A stretch of DNA of 64,000 nt from Pyxidicoccus parkwaysis. GTDB lineage: Bacteria; Myxococcota; Myxococcia; Myxococcales; Myxococcaceae. Both the position numbers and the translations under genes were made by a program. Numbering within the stretch: position 1 is the first letter of the stretch; every line of letters begins with the position of its first letter. Positions 17,345 to 29,837 of the stretch are shown piece by piece. Below the pieces are notes generated by a model. The model did not search any database, was not told the origin of the DNA, and worked only from the letters and a program-made list of their open reading frames with translations. Location of the stretch: assembly GCF_017301735.1 (NCBI RefSeq), contig NZ_CP071090.1, positions 9,724,001-9,788,000 on the forward strand, read 5' to 3'.

Positions 17345-18637
17345 TCAGCGGGCCGGGACATTATCGGGAACCGCGGGCGACAGGGCAGCCGGAGTGCTCG
17401 CGTGCTTGCGCTGATGTCGCGCGAGGTACAGCGACACCGCCAGCCACAGCCCCGCCAGCGGCACCGCCACCAGCGACAGGCCCGTCATGCTCATGCCCAG
17501 GCCCTTCAGGCCCTCCTGGAGCCAGCCGCTCACCGTGTCGCTGCCCCGGTACACCACCGTGTCGATGAAGCTCTTCGACTTGTAGCGCGCCTCGCGGTCC
17601 ACCGTGGTGAAGAGGATTTCCCGCGACGGGCGCTCCAGCGCGTAGTGGCTCGCCCCGCGCAGCGACTTGAAGGCGATGAGCACGCCCAGCACCGGCACCG
17701 CCGCCAGCCCCAGGAAGCCCAGCGCCGTCAGCACCGGCGCCACCGCCATGGCCGCGCCCAGGCCCAGCTTCGAGATGAAGCGTCCCGTCACGGCGGTCTG
17801 CAGCACCAGCGTGGCGAGCTGCACGTAGAAGTCGATGTCCCCATACAGCGCGGTGCGGTGCGCGGCGTCCTTGCCCACCTCGGCGACGAGGCGCACCTCC
17901 TGGAAGCTGATGAACGTGGACGTGGCCGCGTACAGCAACACTTGGAGCCCCATCGCGAGCAGGAAGGGCGACGTCACGATGAGCCGCAACCCCGCGAGCA
18001 CGCCTCCGCCCACGGGCCCCTCCGCGGCCGGCGGCTGGTGCTGCACGTCATGCGCCCAGCTCCCCAGCCGGCGCACGCACTGCGTGCTCACCTCCAGCAG
18101 CACCACGGTGATGAGGATGAGATTCACAGGCCCCAGCGGCTTCGCCAGGCGCCCCACCAGGAAGGGGCCCACGAGCATGCCCGTGGTGCCTCCCGCGGCG
18201 ATGAAGCCGAACAGACGCTTGCCCTGGCCGCTGGCGAAGACGTCCGACATGAAGCTCCAGAAGATGGAGACGACGAAGAGGTTGTAGACGCTGAGCCACA
18301 CGAAGAAGACGCGCGACACCAGCACCGGCGCAATCTCCAGCTTCAGCAGCGCGAAGAGCGCCAGCAGGCACAGGAGGAAGAAGCGGTACGCGAGCGGAAT
18401 GACGACGCGCCGGGGCCAGCGCGCCACCACGGCGGAGAAGGCCGGCACCACCGCGAGCATCACCAGGAACGTCGCCGTGTAGAGCTCGGGGAGGTCCTTC
18501 ACGCTGCCCGCCGTGCCCAGCTCCGTGCGGATGGGCTTGAGGATGGCGTAGCCGCACATCAGCGTGAAGAAGTAGAGGAACGAGCCGAGGACCGCGCCCA
18601 CCTCCTCGTCCCGGACGTCTACGAATCGCTTGAGCAT
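17345..18637 (-). CDS. ATP/ADP translocase-like MFS-type transporter
   Basis: The 430-aa integral membrane protein has about twelve hydrophobic segments. It begins FVDVRDEEVGAVLGSFLYFF, with CGYAILKPIRTELG at the end of the first helix, a pattern seen in the NTP/NDP exchange transporter-like group within the MFS. A cytosolic loop around residue 190 (VQHQPPAAEGP) separates the two halves, as expected for the MFS fold. Free-living bacteria carry such proteins without a shown nucleotide transport role, so the substrate is open. The ATG at 18637 is chosen since similarity begins there; no strong ribosome site precedes it. It ends 60 bases upstream of the epimerase-like gene on the same strand. 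Confidence 0.72.
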   Translation of the reverse strand: MLKRFVDVRDEEVGAVLGSFLYFFTLMCGYAILKPIRTELGTAGSVKDLPELYTATFLVMLAVVPAFSAVVARWPRRVVIPLAYRFFLLCLLALFALLKLEIAPVLVSRVFFVWLSVYNLFVVSIFWSFMSDVFASGQGKRLFGFIAAGGTTGMLVGPFLVGRLAKPLGPVNLILITVVLLEVSTQCVRRLGSWAHDVQHQPPAAEGPVGGGVLAGLRLIVTSPFLLAMGLQVLLYAATSTFISFQEVRLVAEVGKDAAHRTALYGDIDFYVQLATLVLQTAVTGRFISKLGLGAAMAVAPVLTALGFLGLAAVPVLGVLIAFKSLRGASHYALERPSREILFTTVDREARYKSKSFIDTVVYRGSDTVSGWLQEGLKGLGMSMTGLSLVAVPLAGLWLAVSLYLARHQRKHASTPAALSPAVPDNVPAR

Positions 18638-18973
18638 GGTGGGGAATGGCACGCGTTGAGGGAACGGAGCCCCGTGCAGTGTATTCCCGGGTTCCCCGTC
18701 CGGAGAACGTCTTACGTCCCGTGGCGATTGCGGTGCGACCTCAATTCCCGGAGGCCGTTCTCCAGGCCCCGGTGGCCCGGGGTGGAAACGTCGCCGTGAC
18801 GCTCCCCGCCAGACTTCTCGCGGCGTCGAGGACGCCTCGTTTCGGGGCCGCGCGGTCCCGGAGTTGGGACATCGCATGGACTGTCCCCTCTCGGAAACTC
18901 TCGCGGTCCGCGTGGGCCCGGGCGGGACATCACATGGACCGTCCCCTCCCGGACTCCGGGTGTTGACGCGGGA
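18638..18973. other. Intergenic region with repeated dyads upstream of transporter gene
   Basis: These 336 bases hold the transporter promoter and the 3' end of the aminotransferase transcript. The only structure I see is the pair of imperfect repeats with internal dyads at 18866-18953. A more diverged third copy may lie near 18760-18800. No gene is supported. Confidence 0.5.
18866..18953. repeat. Two 30-base direct repeats, each an inverted repeat
   Basis: Copies at 18866-18895 and 18924-18953 differ at three positions and are spaced 58 bases apart, five to six helical turns. Copy 1 contains the perfect dyad GGGACA-N10-TGTCCC; copy 2 has the same with one change in the right arm. They sit 230-290 bases upstream of the transporter start. 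This is the layout of a two-site operator, but the binding protein is unknown. Confidence 0.6.
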
Positions 18974-20272
18974 CTACTTCGCGCCGAGCGCCTCGCGCAG
19001 GGTGGCCTCCACGCGCGGCAGGGCCTCCTCGATTTCCTTCACCGACGTGGCACCGACGGACAGGCGGAACCAGCCGGTGTCCTCGGGCAGGCCGAAGGCC
19101 TGGAACGGCACCACCGCGAAGCTCGCCTTCTCCAGCAGCAGCTTGCGGATGTCGTCGTTCGTCTTGAGGCCGCCCTTGCCAATCATGTCGAAGCGCACGG
19201 AGAGGTAGATGGCGCCCTGAGGGGCGATGTGCTGCACCGGCAGCCCTGCCTCGCGCATCCGCGTGAAGCCCTTGTGCAGCGCCTCCAGGCGCGCGTCCAC
19301 GCGCTCGCGCATGGCCTCGAGGAAGCCCTCCGTGGCCGGCACGTCATCGAGATAGCGAGCCACCGCGACCTGCTCGGCCTTGGGCGCCCACGCGCCCACG
19401 TGGCCCAGCACGTCGCGCATGCGGGCGATAATCGTCGGCGGGCCCACGCCCCAGCCCACGCGCACGCCGGTGGCGGCGAAGGCCTTGGAGATTCCGTCCA
19501 CGAAGACGGTGTACTTCGCCACCTCGGGCACCAACTCCACCGGCGTCACGTGCTTCACCGCGCCGAAGCTCAGCACCCAGTAAATCTGGTCGTACATGAG
19601 GATGAGCGGCTTCTGGCCGCGCTTCTCACGCTCGCGGTTCTCCGCGACGACGCGCTCGCAGATGGCGGCCAGCGCATCCGGCGCAATCATGGTGCCGGTG
19701 GGGTTGAGCGGGCTGCAAAGGCATAGCAACCGCGCGGTGCCCAGGTGCGGAGCAAGTTGCTCCACCGTGGGCATGAAGCCGTGCGCGGGGTCCGTCTCCA
19801 CCACCACGCTCTTCGCGCCCATGATGTACGCGTAGTGGTTGTTGTTCCACGAGGGCACCGGGTAGACGACCGTCTCACCCTCGTCGAGCACGCTGCGGTA
19901 CGTGCCGTAGATGATGGGGCGCGCGCCGCCGGCGATGACGATGCCCTCCAGCGGATACTTCAGGCCGAGCGCGCGCTCGTAGAAGCGCTGCACCGACTGG
20001 CGCAGGTCGAGCACGCCGTCGGACGGCGGGTAGTTCGTCTCCCCGCCCTGGAGCGCGGTGGCGATGTTCTGCCGCAGCCCGTCCGGGATGGGGAACTCCT
20101 TCGGCGCGAAGTCGCCCACGGTGAGGTTGCACACCTTCTGGCCTTTGGCGACGAGCTCCCGGATTTGCGCGGCGATTCGCAGGATTTCGCTGCCGACGAG
20201 ACCCCGCGCCATGGTGCCCACGGTGCTGTCATCCCGTGAGGGGCGGGGAAGGGAGGTGAGGTCGATTGCCAT
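18974..20272 (-). CDS. Pyridoxal-phosphate aminotransferase, class I/II
   Basis: The 432-aa enzyme has the fold-type I pattern: NYPPSDGVLDLRQSV near the substrate site, YPVPSWNNNHYA, CSPLNPTGTMI, MYDQIYW with the Asp that holds the pyridine nitrogen, and DGISKAFAATGVRVGW with the Schiff-base lysine in SKAFA. The C-terminal FRLSVG gives the carboxylate-binding arginine. It resembles the aspartate aminotransferase subgroup, but the amino donor cannot be read from the sequence. GGAGAG precedes the chosen ATG by about ten bases. No amino-acid biosynthesis partner is adjacent. It is divergent from the DUF1028 gene. Confidence 0.85.
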   Translation of the reverse strand: MAIDLTSLPRPSRDDSTVGTMARGLVGSEILRIAAQIRELVAKGQKVCNLTVGDFAPKEFPIPDGLRQNIATALQGGETNYPPSDGVLDLRQSVQRFYERALGLKYPLEGIVIAGGARPIIYGTYRSVLDEGETVVYPVPSWNNNHYAYIMGAKSVVVETDPAHGFMPTVEQLAPHLGTARLLCLCSPLNPTGTMIAPDALAAICERVVAENREREKRGQKPLILMYDQIYWVLSFGAVKHVTPVELVPEVAKYTVFVDGISKAFAATGVRVGWGVGPPTIIARMRDVLGHVGAWAPKAEQVAVARYLDDVPATEGFLEAMRERVDARLEALHKGFTRMREAGLPVQHIAPQGAIYLSVRFDMIGKGGLKTNDDIRKLLLEKASFAVVPFQAFGLPEDTGWFRLSVGATSVKEIEEALPRVEATLREALGAK

Positions 20273-20700
20273 GGGGTGTTGCTCTCCGGTTCGTTCGCGT
20301 TGAAGGGGGCCACGCGGACTGCGGCCGGGCGCGCACCATAACCGCGGCGCGGCCTCGCGTGTCTCATGCATTTGCATCTGCTCGCCGGACTGCCGCAGCT
20401 TCAATTTTCCGGGAAGTGACAGATGCCGGGCCCGCCGAGCGCCCGGCAGCCGGGACACCGGGCCCTCTCTGGATGGGTGGCAGCTCCGACTTTCGGTGAA
20501 CTCCAGATGGCCTCCAGCGGTATTCCGGTGCCATCTCGTTTCTCCGATATGCGCTTGGGGGCACGGCGTTTTTCCCTCTGACAGCGCCAGGGACGGTGAC
20601 ACCGAGCCCTGGACTTCGAACCACCCCCCATCCGCGAGGGCCCCCACCGACGCGCCGTCTGGCGCGCGCGGAACGGGAGTCCTCGTCCCGAGGTCCCACG
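20273..20700. other. Divergent promoter region, aminotransferase/DUF1028
   Basis: The 428 bases between two divergent starts must hold both promoters. A small dyad, ATGCA-TT-TGCAT, occurs at 20366-20377 in the A/T-richer part. I could not assign -10/-35 boxes with confidence and see no gene. Confidence 0.45.
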
Positions 20701-21708
20701 ATGAAGCTTCTCGAGCGCAGCCTGCTGGTCCTCTCGTCCCTGCTGCTGGCGTCCTCCACCGCGGCCGCGGCGGACCGCCCCGCCATCAACACGCGCCTGT
20801 TCGGCACGCGCGCCATCGTCGCGTGCGACCCGGTGGAGAAGACGTGCGGCCTGGCCGTTATCTCCTTCCCCGCGGGTGTGAGCGGGTTGGTGCCCTACGG
20901 ACGGTCGGACGTGGCGGTGGCCAGCATGTACATCCCGTCGGTGGATGATGCGAATGCCATCATCTCGCGCATCGACTCGGGCGAGACGCCGCAGGCCGCC
21001 GTCGACGCGGTGATGGCCGCGGACCCGTATGGCGCGTACCGCCAGCTCGCCGCGGTGAAGCTGCAGCCCGACGGCACCGTGTCGGTGGGCCAGCGCACGG
21101 GTGAAGAGAGCAGCGACTTCAGGTGCTCCATCAAGGGCGCCACCTACGTGGTGCAGGCCAACAACCAGACCACCGCCGACATGTGCCGCGTCATGGCCCA
21201 GGCCTTCGACAAGGCCAAGGGCAGCCTGCCGCAGCGGCTGTTCGCCTCGCTCAAGGCCGGCTCGCGCGTGGGCGGCGACCGCAACGGCGACCGCTCCGGC
21301 GTCATCCGCGCGTGGAACAGCACGGACGAGTCCGCCTTCTACACGCACGTGATTGCGGACGCGGTCACCCACGTCAGCAGCACGGCGATCCGAGATTTGG
21401 AGATTCAGTTGAACCGCTACCAGGGCGGCATCGCGGTGACGTACGCGGCGGACCTCGTGCCGCTGGACCGTGAGAACACGAAGTTGGTGAAGCACGCGCT
21501 TCACAAGCTCGGCTACTACCACGGGCCCATGGACGCGAGCTGGCCGGCGAGCGCCGAGCAGGCCCTGGCCGACTTCGTGTGGAACAACCTCTTCTTCGAG
21601 AAGCCCACCGTGGAGGTGAATGGCGTGCGGAAGATTGATGGGGTGCTCGTCAACTACCTGCGCGACGCGGACCTCGGTGCGCTCATCCCCGCGACGCCGG
21701 CGCAGTAA
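20701..21708 (+). CDS. Exported DUF1028 (Ntn-hydrolase-like) protein with peptidoglycan-binding-like tail
   Basis: The 335-aa protein starts with a clean signal peptide ending SSTAAAA. The DUF1028 domain follows: ARAIVACDPVEKTCGLAV with the conserved ACD, then VPYGRSDVAVASMY and an NNQTTADMC segment. The family belongs to the Ntn-hydrolase superfamily, though an enzymatic activity has not been settled. The C-terminal 60 residues (KLVKHALHKLGYYHGPMDASW) look like a peptidoglycan-binding helix bundle, which suggests action in the periplasm near the wall. The ATG at 20701 is preceded by GAGG and is favoured over upstream in-frame codons because the signal peptide begins there. A strong terminator follows. 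Confidence 0.82.
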   Translation: MKLLERSLLVLSSLLLASSTAAAADRPAINTRLFGTRAIVACDPVEKTCGLAVISFPAGVSGLVPYGRSDVAVASMYIPSVDDANAIISRIDSGETPQAAVDAVMAADPYGAYRQLAAVKLQPDGTVSVGQRTGEESSDFRCSIKGATYVVQANNQTTADMCRVMAQAFDKAKGSLPQRLFASLKAGSRVGGDRNGDRSGVIRAWNSTDESAFYTHVIADAVTHVSSTAIRDLEIQLNRYQGGIAVTYAADLVPLDRENTKLVKHALHKLGYYHGPMDASWPASAEQALADFVWNNLFFEKPTVEVNGVRKIDGVLVNYLRDADLGALIPATPAQ

Positions 21709-21733
21709 GGCACCTGCTGGAATGAAGGCCCCC

Positions 21734-21765
21734 GGGCCCTCCGTCCCTGTGTGGACGGAGGGCCC
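21734..21765 (+). terminator. Strong hairpin after the DUF1028 gene
   Basis: A perfect 13-bp stem, GGGCCCTCCGTCC paired with its complement around the loop CTGTGT, begins 25 bases after the stop codon. GTTGTCTTG follows, a weak T-rich tail. It fits an intrinsic terminator in a GC-rich genome. Confidence 0.7.
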
Positions 21766-21874
21766 GTTGTCTTGAAGGGCTTCGCTTTCTCACGGTGAGA
21801 CTGGCACCCGGACGCCGCTTCGTGAGAGAGGGAGGCCGCCGGCCCTCACCGAGCGGGCCGCCAGGAGAGTGACG

Positions 21875-22648
21875 ATGCGCAGGCTGACGTCGCTGTGGCT
21901 CGTGGGGTGTGTCGCAATCGCCGGGTGCTCGAAGAAGGACGAGGGGCCTCCGCATCCGGCCGCGGAGTTGCCGGCTCCGGCTGATTCTCCCGCGCAGCCC
22001 TCGGGTCCGCCGCCGGGCACCCTGCCCCGTGAGGGCGAGGCCGCCGCGAATCCGCCCGTCCATGTCGTGGTCGACGGAGGCGTGGCGCACGGGCCGCCTC
22101 CCGAGGTGGTGGAGGAAGCCGCTCCGGATTCCGGAGCCACGACGGGGGGCGCTCCCTCGGGAGCGACGGCTCCGGCTCCCGCGACGGGGCAGACTCCGGA
22201 GGACGTGAAGAACCGCGAGTGGACGGCGGGCAACGTGACGCTGAAGCGCCCTCCGGGCATGCCCATGACGCTGCGCTCGGTACGGGCAGGGCAGCATCCG
22301 GACTTCGACCGCGTGGTGTTCGAGTTCGACGGCGCGCAGCTCCCCGGCTACCGGCTGGAGTACGTGGACAAGCCCATCATCAAGTGTGGCTCGGGGGACG
22401 AGACGGCCGTGGCCGGACAGGCGTGGCTCCAGGTGACGCTCACTCCCGCGCGGGGACATGACGACAAGGGACAGGCCACCGTCGCCGAGCGGGAGATGAA
22501 GCCGAACCTGCCCGTCATCGCGGAGCTCGAGCGCACGTGCGACTTCGAGGGCGAGGTGACGTGGGTGCTCGGCAACAAGCACCCGAACAAGTACCGCGTC
22601 ATGGAGCTGAAGGACCCGACGCGGCTCGTGGTGGACGTGCAGCACTGA
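21875..22648 (+). CDS. Lipoprotein with AMIN-like domain
   Basis: The 257-aa product has a lipobox (VAIAGC), then about 90 residues of Pro/Ala/Gly-rich linker, then a beta-rich domain: MTLRSVRAGQHPDFDRVVFEFDG, YRLEYVDKP, PNLPVIAELERTCDFEGEVTWVLG and VMELKDPTRLVVDV. This matches the pattern of AMIN-like beta domains, which in other proteins bind peptidoglycan or act in secretion. AGGAG lies seven bases before the ATG at 21875, so that start is preferred over the GTG six bases earlier. It follows the terminator of the DUF1028 gene, so it has its own promoter, and is convergent with malQ. Confidence 0.75.
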   Translation: MRRLTSLWLVGCVAIAGCSKKDEGPPHPAAELPAPADSPAQPSGPPPGTLPREGEAAANPPVHVVVDGGVAHGPPPEVVEEAAPDSGATTGGAPSGATAPAPATGQTPEDVKNREWTAGNVTLKRPPGMPMTLRSVRAGQHPDFDRVVFEFDGAQLPGYRLEYVDKPIIKCGSGDETAVAGQAWLQVTLTPARGHDDKGQATVAEREMKPNLPVIAELERTCDFEGEVTWVLGNKHPNKYRVMELKDPTRLVVDVQH

Positions 22649-22718
22649 CGTCCGGTGGAGGCGTGGTCCTCCGTGGACCGCGTGGAGCTCTGCTGAAAAG
22701 CCACAGCGGACCCGCCCC

Positions 22719-24671
22719 CTATGCGCGCAGCCTGCTCGCGAGCCGGTCCAGCCTCGCGAGCAGCGCTTGATGACGCTTTCGAGCCTCCGTGCCCCTCGCG
22801 CGCAGGGCCATGGCCAGCGCGGCGGGAATGTTGAGCGCCGCGTCCCGCTGGAGCCGCTCGCGGTACTCGCGCGCCCAGTCCGTGGGCACTCGCAGCGACC
22901 AATTCCTCTCATCCACCGTGCCGGGCGTGTTGTACGTCTCCGTCATCCCCAGCAGGTCCGTGAAGAACACCATCACATTGCGCGCGCGGCTCGCGAACAG
23001 ATCCGCCAGCTTCGCCTGCGCGAGCAGTCCCGGGTCCTCCGTCAGCCTCCGCGCGAAGGCCTCCCGCTCCGCTTCCTCGGGGCACAAGCGCCACGCGAGA
23101 TAGTCCGCCTGCGCCTTGTGAGTGCCTCGCCACTGCCACTCGCCCACCAGTCGCCAGAGGGACTTCGTGTCGTGGTTGCCCACCATCACCCAGTCCTCGG
23201 GCGCCACGTTCTCACTGCGGTACACGTCCGTCGGGTTGTTCAGGTCCGCCTTCTGCGTCACGCGGAAGCGTCCCAGCCCGTACTGCGCCAGCACCCGCAT
23301 CAGCGGATACGGCAGCGTGCTGAGCACCTCACCGAGCAGGTCTCCCAAGTCACGCCCGTTGCGCCGCGCCGCGCCCACTACCGTGTCGAAGAGGACGCTG
23401 TAGCGGCGCACCTGCTCCGGCGTGAGGGACTTCACCTCACCATCCGCGTAGCGAGGCACCGTGCGGTCCAACTGCGACGGATGCACCAGCGCGTAGCGCG
23501 CGAGGTCCGGGTGGTCCAGCAGGTCCGGTGACGAGAACAGCCGCGCTCCATGCTGCACGGACCACAGCGCGTCCGACGCATCCGCCCGGTACACCCACGG
23601 ACACACGAGCCCGTGCGGATGGTCCAGCCGCAGCCCGTCGTACTCGCCGAGCATCTTGTCCATGCGCGCATTCATGAAGCGCAGCACCGGCCCGCCCCGC
23701 TGTCCCGCCAGGACTCCCGCGTCGTCGGGCTCGAAGTACTGCTCCGGGTCCAGCACGGGGTAGTTCCACGGCTGCCCGTCCGGATTCGTCCGGCTGGGCG
23801 GCGCGCCCATGAGGTACCTGCGCAGGAAGAGTCCCTGCCATGCCCACGTGTCTCGCGGCGAGAAGCCAATCTGCAGGTCGCCGTACAGCTTCAGCCCCCA
23901 CGCCGTCGTGCGCTCACGCAAGGCCTGGTGCTGCGCATGCACGACGAACTGGAAGAAGGCATGACGCTCCAGCGCCTCCGCGTACCGTGCCTCCAGCTCC
24001 ACGATGCGCGCGGCCGCTGCCGCCTCTTCCTCGGGACGGGGACTCCACAGCCGCCCGTCGAGCGAGTCGCTCCAGCGCCTCCAGTCCGGCTCGTGCTTCT
24101 CCTCGCACAGCACGTCAAAGAGGGCATCGCGGAGGAGCCACGCGTGGTGCTGCTGGCGGAAGACGGCGAAGCGTCCGGCCAGCGCGCGAATCTCGGGGGA
24201 CGAATCCCTCTGCCGGCGGAAGGACTGCCATGCCTCCTCCAACACGGAGAGGTGCGTGCGAAAGGCCTGGCGGTAGCGCTCACCCGGGCTGGAATCACAT
24301 GGGCGGCTCGCGGCCAGCGTGGCGACGCGTCCGCGCGGCAACAGTGCGCCCCACGGCTCCGGCTCCTCCAGCGGCGCGAGCGCCACATTGAGGAGATTGC
24401 GCGAGAAGAGCGTGCCGTCATACGGCGACGCGTTGAACTCGGTGGTCTGTCCCTGCGGCCCGAGCTGGATGCCGTTGAAGCCCGCTTCCCGCGCGAAGGC
24501 GAGGAAGCGCGCCGCGCCTTCGGAGTACGGCGAGCCCCAGCCCGTGTCTTCTTCGGGAAGGCTGGGGAAGCTCGGGTCGTGGATGCTCAACACGCAGTTG
24601 CGGATGTCGAGCGCGGCGAGGGCCTCGGTGACGAGTCGGGAGTGGTCTTCGGGCAGCGGTGCTGGAGCCAT
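22719..24671 (-). CDS. malQ: 4-alpha-glucanotransferase (GH77 amylomaltase)
   Basis: MalQ moves maltodextrin chains between acceptors and works with glycogen and maltose metabolism. The 650-aa protein has GH77 signatures: GFNGIQLGPQG near residue 85, YGDLQIGFSPRDTWAW, YDGLRLDHPHGL with the nucleophile Asp, a later Glu-bearing segment, and VGNHDTKSLWRL. Its length matches the longer bacterial amylomaltases, with an inserted helical region at about 150-240. The gene is the last of a minus-strand run, 90 bases after the small S24/S26-like gene. Together with treZ at 1-3 kb it suggests active alpha-glucan turnover. Confidence 0.88.
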   Translation of the reverse strand: MAPAPLPEDHSRLVTEALAALDIRNCVLSIHDPSFPSLPEEDTGWGSPYSEGAARFLAFAREAGFNGIQLGPQGQTTEFNASPYDGTLFSRNLLNVALAPLEEPEPWGALLPRGRVATLAASRPCDSSPGERYRQAFRTHLSVLEEAWQSFRRQRDSSPEIRALAGRFAVFRQQHHAWLLRDALFDVLCEEKHEPDWRRWSDSLDGRLWSPRPEEEAAAAARIVELEARYAEALERHAFFQFVVHAQHQALRERTTAWGLKLYGDLQIGFSPRDTWAWQGLFLRRYLMGAPPSRTNPDGQPWNYPVLDPEQYFEPDDAGVLAGQRGGPVLRFMNARMDKMLGEYDGLRLDHPHGLVCPWVYRADASDALWSVQHGARLFSSPDLLDHPDLARYALVHPSQLDRTVPRYADGEVKSLTPEQVRRYSVLFDTVVGAARRNGRDLGDLLGEVLSTLPYPLMRVLAQYGLGRFRVTQKADLNNPTDVYRSENVAPEDWVMVGNHDTKSLWRLVGEWQWRGTHKAQADYLAWRLCPEEAEREAFARRLTEDPGLLAQAKLADLFASRARNVMVFFTDLLGMTETYNTPGTVDERNWSLRVPTDWAREYRERLQRDAALNIPAALAMALRARGTEARKRHQALLARLDRLASRLRA

Positions 24672-24761
24672 ATCGGGCGGCGACAGACCCTAGAGGCCGC
24701 CGCGCGAGGCGCCAACCGTCCTGGAGGCCAGACGTTCAACATCAACGTCCGGCATGCCTGC

Positions 24762-25073
24762 TCACGTGCCGAGCGGATGCACCCGGATGAGCCGGCCCAC
24801 CACCGACGTCCGCATGGCCCACCCGTTGATGCGGCCCACGTTGTTGCCGATGAGCACCCGGTCCTTCGTCGCCTGCTTCACCAGGTGCAGGAGGACGCCG
24901 CCCTTCCACCGCACCAGCACCACGTCCCCGGTGTCCACCTCGTCGGGATTCACCGGTCCCAGCGTCACCAACTGCCCGTCCTCGATGCGACCCCGCATGG
25001 AGCCTCCTCGGGGACGGACTGTCACCTGCTCACCTCGTTCGAGCGCGTGAAGCGCATCCGTGGCCCAGCCCAT
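24762..25073 (-). CDS. Minimal S24/S26-type peptidase-like protein
   Basis: The 103-aa protein is little more than a LexA/signal-peptidase-type beta core: VRPRGGSMRGRIEDGQLV carries the nucleophile-like Ser in GSM, GDVVLVRWKGGVLLHLVKQ could supply the general-base Lys, and VLIGNNVGRINGW closes the fold. No DNA-binding domain and no membrane anchor are present. It begins 72 bases after the RND pump stop on the same strand and precedes malQ, so it may be transcribed with the pump. Self-cleavage or proteolysis is inferred from family only; loss of activity is possible. Confidence 0.65.
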   Translation of the reverse strand: MGWATDALHALERGEQVTVRPRGGSMRGRIEDGQLVTLGPVNPDEVDTGDVVLVRWKGGVLLHLVKQATKDRVLIGNNVGRINGWAMRTSVVGRLIRVHPLGT

Positions 25074-25145
25074 GTGTCCGTGTCCTTTGTCGGTTTTGAG
25101 CCGACGGGACGCGGCGGCGGGGCGCGGCCTGACGAGGTGGGCCCC

Positions 25146-28331
<3,186 letters not shown>

Positions 28332-28368
28332 GGGGTGACTCCCGACAAAGTGGGCTCAGGACGTGGGC

Positions 28369-29649
28369 TCAGTGCGCGGGCGACGAGGCACCGCCCGCGC
28401 CTCCCTGCTGACCCGGCTGCGTGGAGGGCTGCTGCCCCTGCCCTTGTTGCGCGGCGGGGGACTGCGGGCGCGGAGGCGCTTCCGAGCCGCCCACGCCCGG
28501 GCCCTCCTCCGCCACGGGCTGCTGCTCCGGACGCGGGGCCTGCACCTTCACGCGCGCGCCCTCGCCCACCTCGTCGCGCGCCGAGCCCAGCAGCACCACG
28601 TCTCCCGCCTTCAGCCCGGAGCGCACCTCCACCCGCTGCGCGACGTCGTCCCGCAGGCCGAGCGTCACCGGGACGCGATGCACGCGCTCGTCCTGGACGC
28701 GCAGCACGGCGGTGGCGTGGTTGGCTTCATCAATCGCATCCACCGGTACCGACAGGGCGCGCCGCGCCTCGGAGGCCACGCGCCCTTCCGCGAAGAGGCC
28801 CGCGAGCAGCTCGAGGTCCGTGTTGGGAATGGTCACGTAGATGCGCACCTGCCCCGTGCCCGGGTCCACCACGGGGTTGATGCGCTCCACCTTGCCGCTG
28901 AAGGTGCGGTCGCCGTAGCCCGTCACCTCGAACTCCACCGGCGTGCCCGCCTTCACCTGCTCCAGCTTCGCGGCGGGTACCGAGGCCTCCAGCCGCAGCG
29001 TGCGCGGGTCCACCACCGTGAAGAGCGGCGCGCCGGGCTGCACCACGTCACCCGCGCTCGCCTGTCGCTCGCTCACCACGCCGTCGAAGGGCGCGGTGAC
29101 GCGCGCGCGGCCCACCTGCTCCCGCGACAGGGCCAGCCGCGAGTGCGCCTCCGCGAGCTGTCCCTCCGCCTGCGACACGGAGAGCTGGATGCGCTCGTAG
29201 TCGCGCTGGGTGATGACGCCCGCCTTCGCGAGCTTCGAGTTGCGCTCCTCTTCCGACTTTGCCACCTGCAAGGCGCTCTCGGCCGTGCGCGCCGCCGTGC
29301 GCGCGGCGATGAGCTGGTCCCTCAGCGTGGTGTCCTCGATGCGCGCCAGCTCCTGGCCCTTCCTCACCCGCTGGCCCTGCTCGGCCTTGATTTCGAGGAT
29401 GGTGCCGCCGACCTCCGAACGGACCGCCGCCGCCGAGCGCGCCTGCAGCGTGCCGGAGATGCCGGGGCCGGATTGCAGCGCGGACACCTCGGCGCGGGCC
29501 ACGTTCTCCTGCCCCAGCGTCACCACCGGCTCCTCGGTCGGCGCGGCCTCGTCCTTCTTGCAACCGGATGTCGAGAGGACCCAGGCCACGCCCAGCAGCA
29601 GCCCGAGCCTCGAGCCTCGTGTCCTCCTGCTCTCGTGCGCGCGTCTCAC
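28369..29649 (-). CDS. RND periplasmic adaptor (membrane fusion) lipoprotein
   Basis: The 426-aa protein has a lipobox (LSTSGC) and the adaptor order: beta-barrel and lipoyl half (GGTILEIKAEQGQRVRKGQ), an alpha-helical hairpin of about 75 residues, the second lipoyl half (RVTAPFDGVVSERQASAGD) and a membrane-proximal domain ending near GARVKV. The C-terminal 55 residues are Gln/Pro/Gly-rich and look unstructured, longer than in most adaptors. It is the first gene of the pump operon. It should link the permease to an outer-membrane channel encoded elsewhere. Confidence 0.9.
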   Translation of the reverse strand: MRRAHESRRTRGSRLGLLLGVAWVLSTSGCKKDEAAPTEEPVVTLGQENVARAEVSALQSGPGISGTLQARSAAAVRSEVGGTILEIKAEQGQRVRKGQELARIEDTTLRDQLIAARTAARTAESALQVAKSEEERNSKLAKAGVITQRDYERIQLSVSQAEGQLAEAHSRLALSREQVGRARVTAPFDGVVSERQASAGDVVQPGAPLFTVVDPRTLRLEASVPAAKLEQVKAGTPVEFEVTGYGDRTFSGKVERINPVVDPGTGQVRIYVTIPNTDLELLAGLFAEGRVASEARRALSVPVDAIDEANHATAVLRVQDERVHRVPVTLGLRDDVAQRVEVRSGLKAGDVVLLGSARDEVGEGARVKVQAPRPEQQPVAEEGPGVGGSEAPPRPQSPAAQQGQGQQPSTQPGQQGGAGGASSPAH

Positions 29650-29837
29650 GGCGAGTCTCCCGTCCTCCGCCGGGCCGGCCTCGGGGCCCCGGCGAGCCGG
29701 CTAACCATGGTGTCGGCCCCCTGCCTCGGGTAGCCGCACCCGGTGTCCTTCCGCACCTCCGCTGCCCGCGCATCCGCTGGCCGGAAGTGGAGCAGGCGTG
29801 CGAGCAGGCCGGGGCGACGGGACGCGCCCGCCGCGTG

